From positions 1 through 64,000 of the forward strand of contig JAIQGH010000018.1 in NCBI GenBank assembly GCA_020072655.1: a DNA stretch of 64,000 nt, read 5' to 3'. Of this stretch, positions 42,530-51,246 are shown in pieces; position 1 is the first letter of the stretch; every line of letters starts with the position of its first letter. A program made the translations under genes and the position numbers. A model generated the notes under the pieces. The model was not told the origin of the DNA and ran no database searches. It was given only the letters and a program-made list of their open reading frames with translations. This DNA is from Terriglobia bacterium. GTDB taxonomy: Bacteria; Acidobacteriota; Terriglobia; UBA7540.

Positions 42530-42655
42530 AAGGGCCTCTTCAAGATTGGACGGCGAGTGGCGAGGGCTTCTCTTATTATCGCGCTAATTGGCTGATTGGG
42601 GCAGTGATTTTTCGTCGCCCATCCGGCCGGCTGGGTGGGCGGTCGCGTGGAAGGT

Positions 42656-42661
42656 TATAAT
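42656..42661 (+). promoter_or_regulatory. -10 box before the E1-like gene
   Basis: TATAAT 61 bases before the ATG at 42723. Confidence 0.4.
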
Positions 42662-42722
42662 GGGGAGGCCAGCCCGCGCGGCGATCGGCGCGGATGCTCC
42701 TCGCGCCTGCAGGTGCCGAACC

Positions 42723-43736
42723 ATGAACCCGGAGAAATATTCCCGCCAAATGCTCTTTACGCCCATTGGGGCCGAAGGGCAGCGCCAACTGCTGCGATCG
42801 AGTGTGGTGATTATCGGCTGCGGCGCGCTAGGCACGGCGCAGGCCAACGCGTTGGTTCGGGCGGGTGTGGGCCGCGTGCGCATTGTGGACCGCGACTTTG
42901 TTGAAGAAAGCAACCTGCAGCGCCAGACGCTCTTTGACGAGGCCGACGCGGCGGAGAACCTCCCCAAGGCAGTGGCTGCGGAGCGCAAGCTTCGACGCAT
43001 CAACTCCGATGTCCGCGTGGAGGGCGTGGTCGCGGATGCCGAAAGCGGCAACGTCGAAAGCCTCGTCGAGGGTTTCGATCTGCTTCTCGACGGGACAGAC
43101 AATTTTGAGAGCCGCTACCTGCTCAATGACGTCTCATTGAAGCTGGGCCTGCCGTGGGTGTACGGCGCTGTCGTGGCCAGTTATGCTGCCACGCTCACGG
43201 TAGTGCCGGGCCGCAGTCCTTGCCTGGCGTGCGTTTTTCCCCAGCCGCCGCAAGGTCTGCACGACACCTGCGACACCGTGGGGGTAATCGCCTCGGCGGT
43301 CGCCTGGGCGGCGGCCGTGCAGGTGACCGAGGCGCTGAAGATCCTCCTCGGCCGCTGGGAGGAGTTGCACGGTTTCTTGCTCGCTTACGACATCTGGAAG
43401 AACCAGTTCCAGCAGATCCGGCCGACCGTCGATCCCCAGTGTCGCGCCTGCAGCAAACGGGACTTCGTGCATTTGCGCGAGAGTGGACAAACCCATACCA
43501 CCTTGTGCGGCCGGGACGCGGTGCAAATCAGCCAGCGCAAACCGCGAGGGCTCGACCTCGCAGCTTTGAAATTGCGCCTGGAGAAGCTGGGAACGGTCCG
43601 CGCCAATGAATTCCTGCTGCGCTGCCGCCTCGACCCCTATGAGCTCACTATCTTTCCCGATGGCCGAGCGATTATCAAGGGCACCGGCGATCCCGTCGTG
43701 GCGCGCGCCGTCTATGCCAAATACATCGGGTCCTGA
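42723..43736 (+). CDS. ThiF/MoeB/HesA-family E1-like adenylyltransferase
   Basis: A 337-residue enzyme that adenylates the C-terminal Gly of a sulfur-carrier protein (ThiS, MoaD or similar). RQMLFTPIGAEGQRQL is the family start, VVIIGCGALGTAQANAL the nucleotide motif, DRDFVEESNLQRQTLF the catalytic loop, and HDTCDTVGVIA carries a conserved Cys. The zinc site is two pairs, CLACVF and CRACSK. After the E1 fold comes a C-terminal extension of about 80 residues (LRLEKLGTVRANEFLLRC to YELTIFPDGRA) that may bind the carrier protein. Partner genes are not nearby, so thiamine, molybdopterin or other use is open. Confidence 0.87.
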   Translation: MNPEKYSRQMLFTPIGAEGQRQLLRSSVVIIGCGALGTAQANALVRAGVGRVRIVDRDFVEESNLQRQTLFDEADAAENLPKAVAAERKLRRINSDVRVEGVVADAESGNVESLVEGFDLLLDGTDNFESRYLLNDVSLKLGLPWVYGAVVASYAATLTVVPGRSPCLACVFPQPPQGLHDTCDTVGVIASAVAWAAAVQVTEALKILLGRWEELHGFLLAYDIWKNQFQQIRPTVDPQCRACSKRDFVHLRESGQTHTTLCGRDAVQISQRKPRGLDLAALKLRLEKLGTVRANEFLLRCRLDPYELTIFPDGRAIIKGTGDPVVARAVYAKYIGS

Positions 43737-43791
43737 TCCCTCGCCCTGAGCGCTCCCGCCTGACCGAGGCCCTGCGCACGCAAATTAAGAC

Positions 43792-43829
43792 TTGACAATG
43801 CTGCCGGATACATGCACAATAGCGCATGT
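43792..43829 (+). promoter_or_regulatory. arsR promoter with overlapping operator dyad
   Basis: TTGACA (43792-43797), a 17-base spacer and CACAAT (43815-43820). The inverted repeat ACATGC (43810-43815) and GCATGT (43824-43829) overlaps the -10, the expected place for an ArsR operator. Confidence 0.6.
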
Positions 43830-43837
43830 GAGAGAAT

Positions 43838-44257
43838 ATGGACCGCGACGTTGAAACCTTCCAGACCCTCGGCGATCCCACGCGCCTTCGCCTGCTCAAC
43901 CTCCTCGCCCAGGTGGACGAGATCTGCGTGTGTGAGCTGGTGGATGCTCTTCAGATCCCCCAGTACAGCATCTCGCGCCACCTGCACATTCTAACCAGCT
44001 CCGGCTGGCTGGACGACCGTCGTCTGGGGAAGTGGGTCTATTACCGGATCGCGAAGGAGCTCAAGCCGTACCAGCGCGGCCTGCTGCGGGCCATCGAGCA
44101 GCTCGGGGAAGGGCGCGACGATTTCCGTCAGGACGAGGCCCGCGCCAGCCGGCGTTTCAAGCTGCGCCGCAAAGGGCTCTGCTGCGTGGGGCTGGTCTCG
44201 AAGATCGGCGCAGCACTCGCTCACCCCGCGCGTCTCCCCCGAGAGCGCCATGCCTAA
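43838..44257 (+). CDS. arsR: ArsR-family arsenic-responsive repressor
   Basis: A 139-residue winged-helix repressor. LGDPTRLRLLNLLAQVDEICVCELVDAL contains the CVC arsenite-sensing pair at the start of the recognition region, and QYSISRHLHILTSSGWLDDRRLGKWVYY is the DNA-binding helix and wing. Two further Cys (GLCCVG) lie in a C-terminal tail. As(III) binding should release it from the dyad that overlaps its own promoter. The downstream arsM starts 53 bases after its stop. Confidence 0.9.
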   Translation: MDRDVETFQTLGDPTRLRLLNLLAQVDEICVCELVDALQIPQYSISRHLHILTSSGWLDDRRLGKWVYYRIAKELKPYQRGLLRAIEQLGEGRDDFRQDEARASRRFKLRRKGLCCVGLVSKIGAALAHPARLPRERHA

Positions 44258-44309
44258 AGCGTCCAGGCTGGCGAGGGAAGAGTCGGGTCAAAAACTCAAA
44301 GGAGAGAAC

Positions 44310-45086
44310 ATGCAGGAAGAATCCAAACAAACTGACGAAAGCAAGATCAAGAAGGCCGTCGAGGAGCGCTATGCGGCCATCGCGCGCGGGGAAATCAAGA
44401 GCTGTTGCACAACGTCGAAACCCGCCTCGAACAAGGTTTATAACATTGCCACCGAGGGCCAAGGGTACAACCAGAACCAGCTCGCCGAGATTCCGGAGGG
44501 CGCCAACCTCGGCCTGGGGTGCGGCGATCCAACCGCCGAGGCGGACCTCCAGCCGGGCCAGACGGTACTCGACTTGGGCAGCGGGGCGGGCGTGGACTGC
44601 TTCCTGGCCGCGCGCCACGTGGGCCAAGCGGGCCGCGTCATCGGCGTGGACATGACCGACGCCATGCTGGAGAAGGCTCGCGAGAACGCGCGCCGCGGCG
44701 GCTTCACGAACGTCGAGTTCCGCAAGGCCGAGATTGAAAAGCTCCCCGTAGAGTCAGGGACGGTGGACCGGATCATCTCCAACTGCGTGATCAATCTTGC
44801 TCCCGACAAGCGCCCGGTATTCGCAGAGGCTTATCGCGTCCTGAAGGCCGGAGGCGCCATCACCGTTTCCGACATCGTTTCTTTCGGGCCTGTGCCGGAA
44901 TCCATCCGTGCCGACCTCAACCTCTGGGCCGGGTGCGCGGCGGGGGCGATGGACAAGGAAGATTACCTGGGGGTGATAAGGCAGGCGGGTTTCAGCCGGA
45001 TCTCGGTTATCAAGGAAATGGCTTACGACTACCAGCGCGGCCCCGACTATGGCTTCTCCAGCGTGACGGTCCGCGCGGTGAAGTAG
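44310..45086 (+). CDS. arsM: Arsenite S-adenosylmethionine methyltransferase
   Basis: A 258-residue ArsM that methylates As(III). SAM motif I reads VLDLGSGAGVDCFLAA, followed by VIGVDMTDAMLEKA. Three conserved arsenic-binding Cys are visible: in IKSCCTTSKP near the N-terminus, in SNCVINL, and in WAGCAAGAM. I choose the ATG at 44310 with AAAGGAGAGAAC upstream; the ORF starts at 44250, overlapping arsR. The TAG stop is the second to fourth base of a perfect 13-bp hairpin that can terminate transcription. Confidence 0.95.
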   Translation: MQEESKQTDESKIKKAVEERYAAIARGEIKSCCTTSKPASNKVYNIATEGQGYNQNQLAEIPEGANLGLGCGDPTAEADLQPGQTVLDLGSGAGVDCFLAARHVGQAGRVIGVDMTDAMLEKARENARRGGFTNVEFRKAEIEKLPVESGTVDRIISNCVINLAPDKRPVFAEAYRVLKAGGAITVSDIVSFGPVPESIRADLNLWAGCAAGAMDKEDYLGVIRQAGFSRISVIKEMAYDYQRGPDYGFSSVTVRAVK

Positions 45087-45111
45087 AGACGCCCCGGCGG
45101 GGCGTCTCTAC
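45083..45111. terminator. Perfect 13-bp GC-rich hairpin at the arsM stop codon
   Basis: Arms GTAGAGACGCCCC (45083-45095) and GGGGCGTCTCTAC (45099-45111) with a 3-base loop; no U-tract. The left arm includes the arsM TAG. A half copy of the same sequence lies at 31967-31980. Confidence 0.75.
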
Positions 45112-45171
45112 CTCGCTTGCGGCAGACAAACCCCTCTTGCTTCCGCCGCAGACCTCAGGCGGCCGAGAACC

Positions 45172-45840
45172 TCAGCGGATGTTCTCCGATCTGACCGATG
45201 CCGTCTGGCGCGGAGCGTCGCCGGTAATGACCAGTTCCCGTGTCAACTGATACTCGAGCTGGGTGCCGGTGGGCAGCGTGAGGTCCTTTCCGCGCCGGCG
45301 CAGCGTATCCGCCAGACCCGCGGCGCCACCGATCGCGCCGCCCACGACCGCGCCGTGGAACCCGCCGATGATGGTTCCGAGGAAACCACCACCTGCCATG
45401 GCGAGGCCGACTTCCTGGATATCCTTCATCCGCGAGGAAGGTCCCCGCACGTTGCCTTCCTCGTCTTGAACCTTGGCACCTTCCGCACCGTAGGCATTAA
45501 CCAGAGTGGCATTCAGAGAGTAGGTGCGGCCGTCGGGGAAGGTGACTTTCTCCGCCGTCAATCTTATCTCCCCCGCGCCGCGGATGCGGCCGGGCCGGAC
45601 GAGCCAGGAGATATGCCCATCCACCGTCGAACCCACGGGGATGATCTGTCGCCCCCCGATCAAAAGCGGTTCGGTGACGGTGGCCATGAAGGGATCGTTC
45701 TGGAAATTCAGCTTCGTGCTGACGGTTTGCGTGAGGCGGCAACGGAGGGTGGTGCCCGCGGAGACGGAGTAGGTCTCCGCCAGCGCTACCGCCGATAACG
45801 TGATTGCCAACAGAGTGGACAGCAAAGCGCGTTTGACCAT
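45172..45840 (-). CDS. Secreted protein with glycine-zipper segment, TrbI/VirB10-like barrel pattern
   Basis: A 222-residue exported protein with a signal peptide (ALLSTLLAITLSAVALAE). The first half has beta strands reminiscent of the TrbI/VirB10 barrel or a related outer-membrane scaffold (AGTTLRCRLTQTVSTKLN, GGRQIIPVGSTVDGHI). A glycine-zipper helix (GFLGTIIGGFHGAVVGGAIGGAAG, about 148-172) suggests membrane association. The last third returns to strands (LPTGTQLEYQLTRELVI). The role is unknown, probably in the envelope. Confidence 0.55.
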   Translation of the reverse strand: MVKRALLSTLLAITLSAVALAETYSVSAGTTLRCRLTQTVSTKLNFQNDPFMATVTEPLLIGGRQIIPVGSTVDGHISWLVRPGRIRGAGEIRLTAEKVTFPDGRTYSLNATLVNAYGAEGAKVQDEEGNVRGPSSRMKDIQEVGLAMAGGGFLGTIIGGFHGAVVGGAIGGAAGLADTLRRRGKDLTLPTGTQLEYQLTRELVITGDAPRQTASVRSENIR

Positions 45841-45985
45841 GTTGCGGATACCTCCTTGCGGTTTCCTGCATGGCCGGACCCTGGCGCTTTGTCCAGCGGG
45901 TTAAGCGTGATCGGGAGTCGGCATGTCAATTGCCGACTCCCTGGCCCTGGCGGGCCGCATCGAGATCCCGATGACGCGCTCCCTC

Positions 45986-46849
45986 CTAGCGCGAGGCCAC
46001 CTGCACGGCACCCTTCGGGACACTCACGTATCCCGTCACCTGGTTCGATTGTACCTTATTTACCACCAATTCAAACGGTCTTTTTGAGCCGCCCACGTAG
46101 AAAAAGATCGGCTCATTCACGGTCCGGTCTTTCTTTTCGATCTGCATGTCGTCGGCTTGCAGGATCATATTGAAGCGATGCCGCTTGAGGTTGGTCTTCT
46201 TCAGCTCGAGCCCGATGTTGGCAATGTGCTGGGGCATATTGCGGCTGAGGGTGAATTCGAAGTAGTCGCGCTCGCCCAGCTTGCGCAGGGTCTCGATTTC
46301 GTCGTGGTTGCGGGCGATCAGCGTTCCGAACTCACTCCGGGCCATACCGAGGTCGGCGCGCGTCGATTCGAGGGTCTTCTTGGTGCTGTCGAGGTCGGTG
46401 CGCGTGGCCGAGACGTCCTGGCTCAACGCGCCCACTTGCTGCTGGTCAGCCTTCAGAGCCAGCTCCTTCTGCATCTGCTCGGCCTGCTCGCGCTGCGCAG
46501 CTTGCAGTTTTTCCACGGTGGCCTTGGCGCGCCGCAGCTCGGCGCTAGCTGAGCCCGAGCGTTTCGAGGCGGCCTCGATCTCTTTCTGCAAGGCTTCGAG
46601 TTGCTGGGCATTGGAAGTCTCCAGCGTTGCCATCCGCGTGGAGAACTGCTGGTCAATCTGGGCCGTCAGGTTCCTTTGCATGGTGTTTTGCGAATCCAGG
46701 AGCGACTGACGCACTGAACTGACGTGCGAGAGCGTGTAGATCTGACCAATCACCAGGAGGGCCAGCACTACGCCCATCGCAATGAACTTACCGCTTTGAC
46801 CGGAACCCGAGGGGGCGGGTTCCTGACGGGGGATTTCGTCGATTGCCAT
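45986..46849 (-). CDS. Membrane-anchored coiled-coil protein of unknown function
   Basis: A 287-residue protein with a cytoplasmic Pro-rich tail, one membrane span (FIAMGVVLALLVIGQIYTL, about 22-40), then a long coiled coil (about 50-175, EALQKEIEAASKRSGSASAELRRAK and on) and a C-terminal beta domain (about 195-287, RDYFEFTLSRNMPQHIANIGLELKKT). I start it at the ATG at 46849, preceded by AGGAGATTAAAG. The topology suggests a periplasmic spacer or scaffold. I do not recognise a named family. Confidence 0.6.
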   Translation of the reverse strand: MAIDEIPRQEPAPSGSGQSGKFIAMGVVLALLVIGQIYTLSHVSSVRQSLLDSQNTMQRNLTAQIDQQFSTRMATLETSNAQQLEALQKEIEAASKRSGSASAELRRAKATVEKLQAAQREQAEQMQKELALKADQQQVGALSQDVSATRTDLDSTKKTLESTRADLGMARSEFGTLIARNHDEIETLRKLGERDYFEFTLSRNMPQHIANIGLELKKTNLKRHRFNMILQADDMQIEKKDRTVNEPIFFYVGGSKRPFELVVNKVQSNQVTGYVSVPKGAVQVASR

Positions 46850-47114
46850 TGCTTTAATCTCCTTCTTGGACCATCCGCCGGCCATTCAATTCGAGCTTGT
46901 CCGGCGTGTCCTGCATTCGGGGCAAGGCACGTCTAGGGCCAAGCCCTCTTCTTCAATACATTGATAATAAATCACTTGTCGAACTGACGAGCGTCAATCT
47001 ACCCTCACCGTAAAGGAAAACTTACTACCGCAATGTAAAAAGAGGGTTCCGCCGCCCCTGGCGGGGCGAGAGCCGGCCCGAGCATGGAAAGCGTTAGGTT
47101 GTGGCCTCGGCTTC

Positions 47115-48857
47115 TCACGCTCTCCCTTGCTTGCTGAGGCTGGCGACAGCCTCCGCCTCGTCCGGCGATATCTCAAAGATTTGGGCCAGATTCGCGGTTT
47201 TGAGAAGCGCTTCCACCCTAGGCTGCACGCCGCAAAGCCGGAGCTCGCCGTTGGCCTCACGGACGGCCTTCAGGATGGCCACCAAGGCCCCCATGCCGGC
47301 ACTGTCCACGTAGGAGACCTTGGCGAAATTCAGCACCACGTTCCGGCGGCCCGCGTCGATCATGGGGCGGATTTCCGCCCGCAGACGGTCAGTCGGGTCA
47401 CCCAGCGTCAGGCTGCCGCTGAGATCGAAGATGGTCGCCGACCCCGCCCCCCGCACACCGATTTTGATCGTGCCCTTGAGCGACTCGCGCTGGCGCGCCC
47501 AGCCTTCCTTATTCACCTGCCGCGCGCGACCGACGGCGAGGGATTCGGGCGGCACGTCTTCGGTGATCGTCGAGCCCGCGGCGACGTAAGAATTCCGGCC
47601 CACGCGCACCGGCGCGACCAGCATACTCCCGCTGCCCACGAAAACTCCCTCTTCGACGGTGGTGGGGTGTTTCTTCTCGCCGTCGTAGTTGCAGGTCACC
47701 GTTCCCGCCCCAATGTTTACCCGGTCGCCCAGGGTGGCATCACCGAGGTAGGTCAGGTGCAAGGCCTTTGACCCTCGGCCCACGCGCGATTTCTTCACTT
47801 CCACGAAGTTGCCGATGCGCGCCGTGGCGTCAATGAGCGCGCCGTCGCGCAGATGAGCAAACGGCCCGATAACGACATCGGAGGCGATCTGGCTCGAACT
47901 GATGACGCAGCAGGGGCGGACCGTCACCCGATCGCCCAGGACGGAGTCGCTGAGGGTGGAATACGGCCGCAGCAGGCAGCCCTCACCGACGCGCGTCGCG
48001 CCGAGCAGGCTAACGCCCGGCTCGATGACCGTGTCTCGGCCGACCTCGACCTCCGCATCAATGTACGTGCATTCCGGGTCAACGATGGTCACGCCCTCAC
48101 GCATCAACGTGTCCGCTTTGCGCCGGCGCAGCGTTCTTTCCGTCTGCGCGAGCTCCACACGATCGTTTACGCCCAGAACTTCGCGCGCGTCCGCGACCAG
48201 GTAGGCTGTCACTTTCAGGCGGTGACGGTTGAAGATCTCAATCAGATCGGTCAGGAGGTATTCCTTCTGCGCGTTCTCGGCCGTGAGGGTGCCGAGGTGC
48301 TCGAGGAGCTCGCGGCGGGAAAAGCACATGATGCCGGAGTTGACTTCGCGGATTCTTCGCTGCGCGGGCGACGCGACCTTCTCCTCCACGATCGCGCGTA
48401 CACGGCCATCGGCGCGCACGATGCGTCCGTAGCCGTGGGGGTTCTCGAGCCGCGTCGTGAGGACGGTCGCGGCGGCGCGGGCCTTGTGGTGAGCCTCGAC
48501 CAGCGCCAGAAGGGTTTGAGGATGGAGCAGGGGGGCATCGCCTACCAACACCACTACGGCGTCGCTCGACATGCGCTCGAGTTCCGGCCGCGCCACCAGC
48601 AGCGCGTGGCCTGTGCCCAGTTGCTCCTTCTGTTCGATGAATTCAAGCCCGGGGCGCCCGAACGTCTTCTTCACCTCTTCTGCTTCATGGCCGACGATCA
48701 TCAAGATCCGTTCCGGCACGGCTGCCAGCGCCGTCTCGAGCACATAGGCGCCGAGGGGCCGGCCCGCTAGCCGGTGCAGCATTTTGGAATGCTCGGACTT
48801 GAAACGCGTCGCTTTGCCCGCCGCCAGGATCAGTACCGCGAACCCTTGCTCCGCCAT
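47115..48857 (-). CDS. glmU: GlmU N-acetylglucosamine-1-phosphate uridyltransferase fused to a STAS domain
   Basis: A 580-residue ORF. Residues 1-230 are the uridyltransferase (VLILAAGKATRFKSEHSKMLH, GTGHALLVA, VVLVGDAPLL). Residues about 250-455 are the left-handed beta-helix acetyltransferase (GNFVEVKKSRVG, GAGTVTCNYDG). Together they make UDP-GlcNAc. After VNKEGWARQRESLKG, where GlmU normally ends, the frame continues without a stop into a STAS domain (about 465-580): ATIFDLSGSLTL, then VLNFAKVSYVDSAGMGALVAIL, where the Ser in DSAG is the phosphorylation site of anti-anti-sigma factors. Either a true fusion or the loss of a short intergenic region explains this. The STAS part has no start codon of its own near the joint. 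Confidence 0.9.
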   Translation of the reverse strand: MAEQGFAVLILAAGKATRFKSEHSKMLHRLAGRPLGAYVLETALAAVPERILMIVGHEAEEVKKTFGRPGLEFIEQKEQLGTGHALLVARPELERMSSDAVVVLVGDAPLLHPQTLLALVEAHHKARAAATVLTTRLENPHGYGRIVRADGRVRAIVEEKVASPAQRRIREVNSGIMCFSRRELLEHLGTLTAENAQKEYLLTDLIEIFNRHRLKVTAYLVADAREVLGVNDRVELAQTERTLRRRKADTLMREGVTIVDPECTYIDAEVEVGRDTVIEPGVSLLGATRVGEGCLLRPYSTLSDSVLGDRVTVRPCCVISSSQIASDVVIGPFAHLRDGALIDATARIGNFVEVKKSRVGRGSKALHLTYLGDATLGDRVNIGAGTVTCNYDGEKKHPTTVEEGVFVGSGSMLVAPVRVGRNSYVAAGSTITEDVPPESLAVGRARQVNKEGWARQRESLKGTIKIGVRGAGSATIFDLSGSLTLGDPTDRLRAEIRPMIDAGRRNVVLNFAKVSYVDSAGMGALVAILKAVREANGELRLCGVQPRVEALLKTANLAQIFEISPDEAEAVASLSKQGRA

Positions 48858-49055
48858 CCGCTCTCCGTGGTCTTGGATTTTCTTCCCTCACGACCGCTCA
48901 AGCCTTGGGTTCAAAGACTCGTCCCGTCCAATTTATGCCGACTGCCTTTTCTTGGCAAGAGCCTATCGGGGCATCCGGTGGTTCGCGGTTTCTCAGCCCG
49001 CTCTCGGCTGGCCGCTCCGGGTCCCGAGCGAAGTCGAAGGGCTGCCCTCCGCCGC
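48858..49055. other. Gap between glmU and the isomerase gene
   Basis: Non-coding; contains a GC-rich stretch with the word CCGAGCGAAGTCGAAGG at about 49023-49039. No promoter pair or terminator stands out. Confidence 0.4.
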
Positions 49056-50015
49056 TCAGGCGGCGAGTTGTTCCCAGAGCGACCGGTAGTAACGCATAAA
49101 TCGTATCGGCTCGCAACTCTCCGGCACTTCGGCGAGCGTATAGCGGTCGTAGCCGGTCTCGTGCAGGAGGCGGAAGAGTTCGCGGTAGGGATAAGGCCGG
49201 GAATAGGCTGGAAAGCCCGCCTGCGGTTCTTCCGATGGGCGTCCCGTCGCGACGCCCCGCGGCGATGGATTTCGCCATAGCTCGTTCACGTGACAATTGC
49301 GCAGCCAGGGGCGCAGAAGCTCAAAAGACTGGCGCACGGAACCGTTGACGACATCCGTATCATTCGAGTTCCAGCAGATGCCCACCGAAGGGTGGTTCGC
49401 CGCTTCCATGATGCGCTGGATGCAGGGGGGATTCTGAGTCTCGGTGCCGTGGACTTCCAGCCAGATTTCCACCCCCTGCCCGCGCGCCGCCTCGCCGCAC
49501 TCTCGGAGCGCGTGGCCGATTTGCACGAGCGTCTTCTGCTTGGGCACATCCTTCACGAGGCCGTTGGGCCGTACTTTCACGCCCAGGCAGCCGAGGTTGT
49601 GCGCCAGCTCGCACCAGCGGCGTGTTTCCTCGATGTTCTGCGCGACGAGCGCGGCATCAGCAGAGTGAAACTCGCACGTTGTACCCAGGCTGAGCAGGCG
49701 CACGCGCGAGTCTTCGAAGCGCTTGCGGACTTGTGCACGCTGCTCCTGGCCGAGCGATAGTTCGACGCCGTGCCGGTGCGTTGTGCGCAGTTCCACGGCT
49801 TCAAAGCCGGCGGCTTCGCAGTTTTTGATGATTGTCTCGACGTCCCAATCTTTGCCCAATTCGTATGTCACCATACCCAGCTTGAAGCCGGGCGGCGCGC
49901 TACCCTGCGGGCTGGCCTGCGAGACGCCCACCGCTTCTGCCGCCCGCAGGCCGCCCAGACCTGCCAGCGCCGCGCCACTCGCTCTGAGAAATGCTCGTCG
50001 TCCTGGCTTCTTCAT
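49056..50015 (-). CDS. Exported sugar phosphate isomerase/epimerase-like TIM-barrel protein (Tat)
   Basis: A 319-residue protein with a twin-arginine signal (KKPGRRAFLRASGAALAG). The body is a xylose isomerase-like TIM barrel: GLGMVTYELGKDW type start, AVELRTTHRHGVEL, VEIWLEVHGTET (Glu and His metal ligands), SVGICWNSNDTD, NCHVNELWR and YTLAEVPES. It is probably periplasmic and acts on a sugar or inositol derivative. I start it at the ATG at 50015, with GAGGAGTACC upstream; the ORF's 33-codon upstream extension is rejected. Confidence 0.82.
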   Translation of the reverse strand: MKKPGRRAFLRASGAALAGLGGLRAAEAVGVSQASPQGSAPPGFKLGMVTYELGKDWDVETIIKNCEAAGFEAVELRTTHRHGVELSLGQEQRAQVRKRFEDSRVRLLSLGTTCEFHSADAALVAQNIEETRRWCELAHNLGCLGVKVRPNGLVKDVPKQKTLVQIGHALRECGEAARGQGVEIWLEVHGTETQNPPCIQRIMEAANHPSVGICWNSNDTDVVNGSVRQSFELLRPWLRNCHVNELWRNPSPRGVATGRPSEEPQAGFPAYSRPYPYRELFRLLHETGYDRYTLAEVPESCEPIRFMRYYRSLWEQLAA

Positions 50016-50171
50016 GGTACTCCTCGGACAAGTGTTGGGCTGAACCCTCCCCGCGCACTTGCCTGGTCGCGGCGTGGGCGCGAATATCTTCCCGCCTGTG
50101 GCGAAGCGAATCAAGCGACTTGGTTTTGGAAAATGCCCGGAGGGCCGTCCGGCGCGAGCCTGGGGGGAAGG

Positions 50172-50333
50172 TCAACGCGCCGGACGGACGGTGGTAGTCG
50201 TCGGTGAAGAGGAGGCTTTGGCGCCGCCGCTGGTGCGTGCCAACCTCGGGCCAATCATTCCAACCATGATCAGCACGATGGCGACGATGATCAGAAAGTC
50301 GACGATTGAGAATCCCTTGTCCTGGTGCTTCAT
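50172..50333 (-). CDS. Very small type IV pilin-like protein
   Basis: A 53-residue protein. The N-terminus MKHQDKGFSIVDFLIIVAIVLIMVG is a class III/type IV prepilin leader with cleavage expected after Gly7; position 5 of the mature protein is Asp instead of the usual Glu. Only the hydrophobic helix and a short Thr/Ala/Arg-rich tail (SGGAKASSSPTTTTV) follow, with no globular domain. GGAGGAACC precedes the ATG at 50333. It could be a minor pilin, a pseudopilin helix donor or a truncated gene. No other pilus gene is near. Confidence 0.6.
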   Translation of the reverse strand: MKHQDKGFSIVDFLIIVAIVLIMVGMIGPRLARTSGGAKASSSPTTTTVRPAR

Positions 50334-50575
50334 GGTTCCTCCTTTTGCGGAACCGGGATGTAGTAGAGCACGGAGAATGCCAAAGCCGTCGCCCGAGGTC
50401 GTGGCGAGCCACCCCGTAACAGTCTGATACATAAGGGGTTACAAGAGGAGTTGGTCGGGCAGCAAAACGCGTCAGCCTCGAACGCGGGTGAATGACAAAG
50501 TCTGTCAGTCGCCGATGGACGCGCTGCTGCTAGCTCGAAGGTACTAAGGTGCCGGCGCAAAGCTGGCTTCCGGCT

Positions 50576-50581
50576 TATAAT
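50576..50581 (+). promoter_or_regulatory. -10 box before trpG
   Basis: TATAAT 27 bases before the ATG at 50609; no trp leader peptide or attenuator is visible in between. Confidence 0.45.
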
Positions 50582-50608
50582 GTCCACGAGGTTGAGACTG
50601 ACCGTGCC

Positions 50609-51172
<564 letters not shown>

Positions 51173-51241
51173 GGGAGGGCTCTGCCCTCCCGCCTGGCCT
51201 ACCGAAGCACTCGGGCCTCCGCGGGCGGCCAGAGGCCGCCC
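51173..51241. terminator. Two GC-rich palindromes between convergent trpG and trpD
   Basis: GGGAGGGC-TCT-GCCCTCCC (51173-51191) begins right at the trpG TAG stop, and GGGCGGCC-AGA-GGCCGCCC (51223-51241) lies next to the trpD end. Both are perfect 8-bp stems with 3-base loops and no U-tract. Confidence 0.7.
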
Positions 51242-51246
51242 CTACT

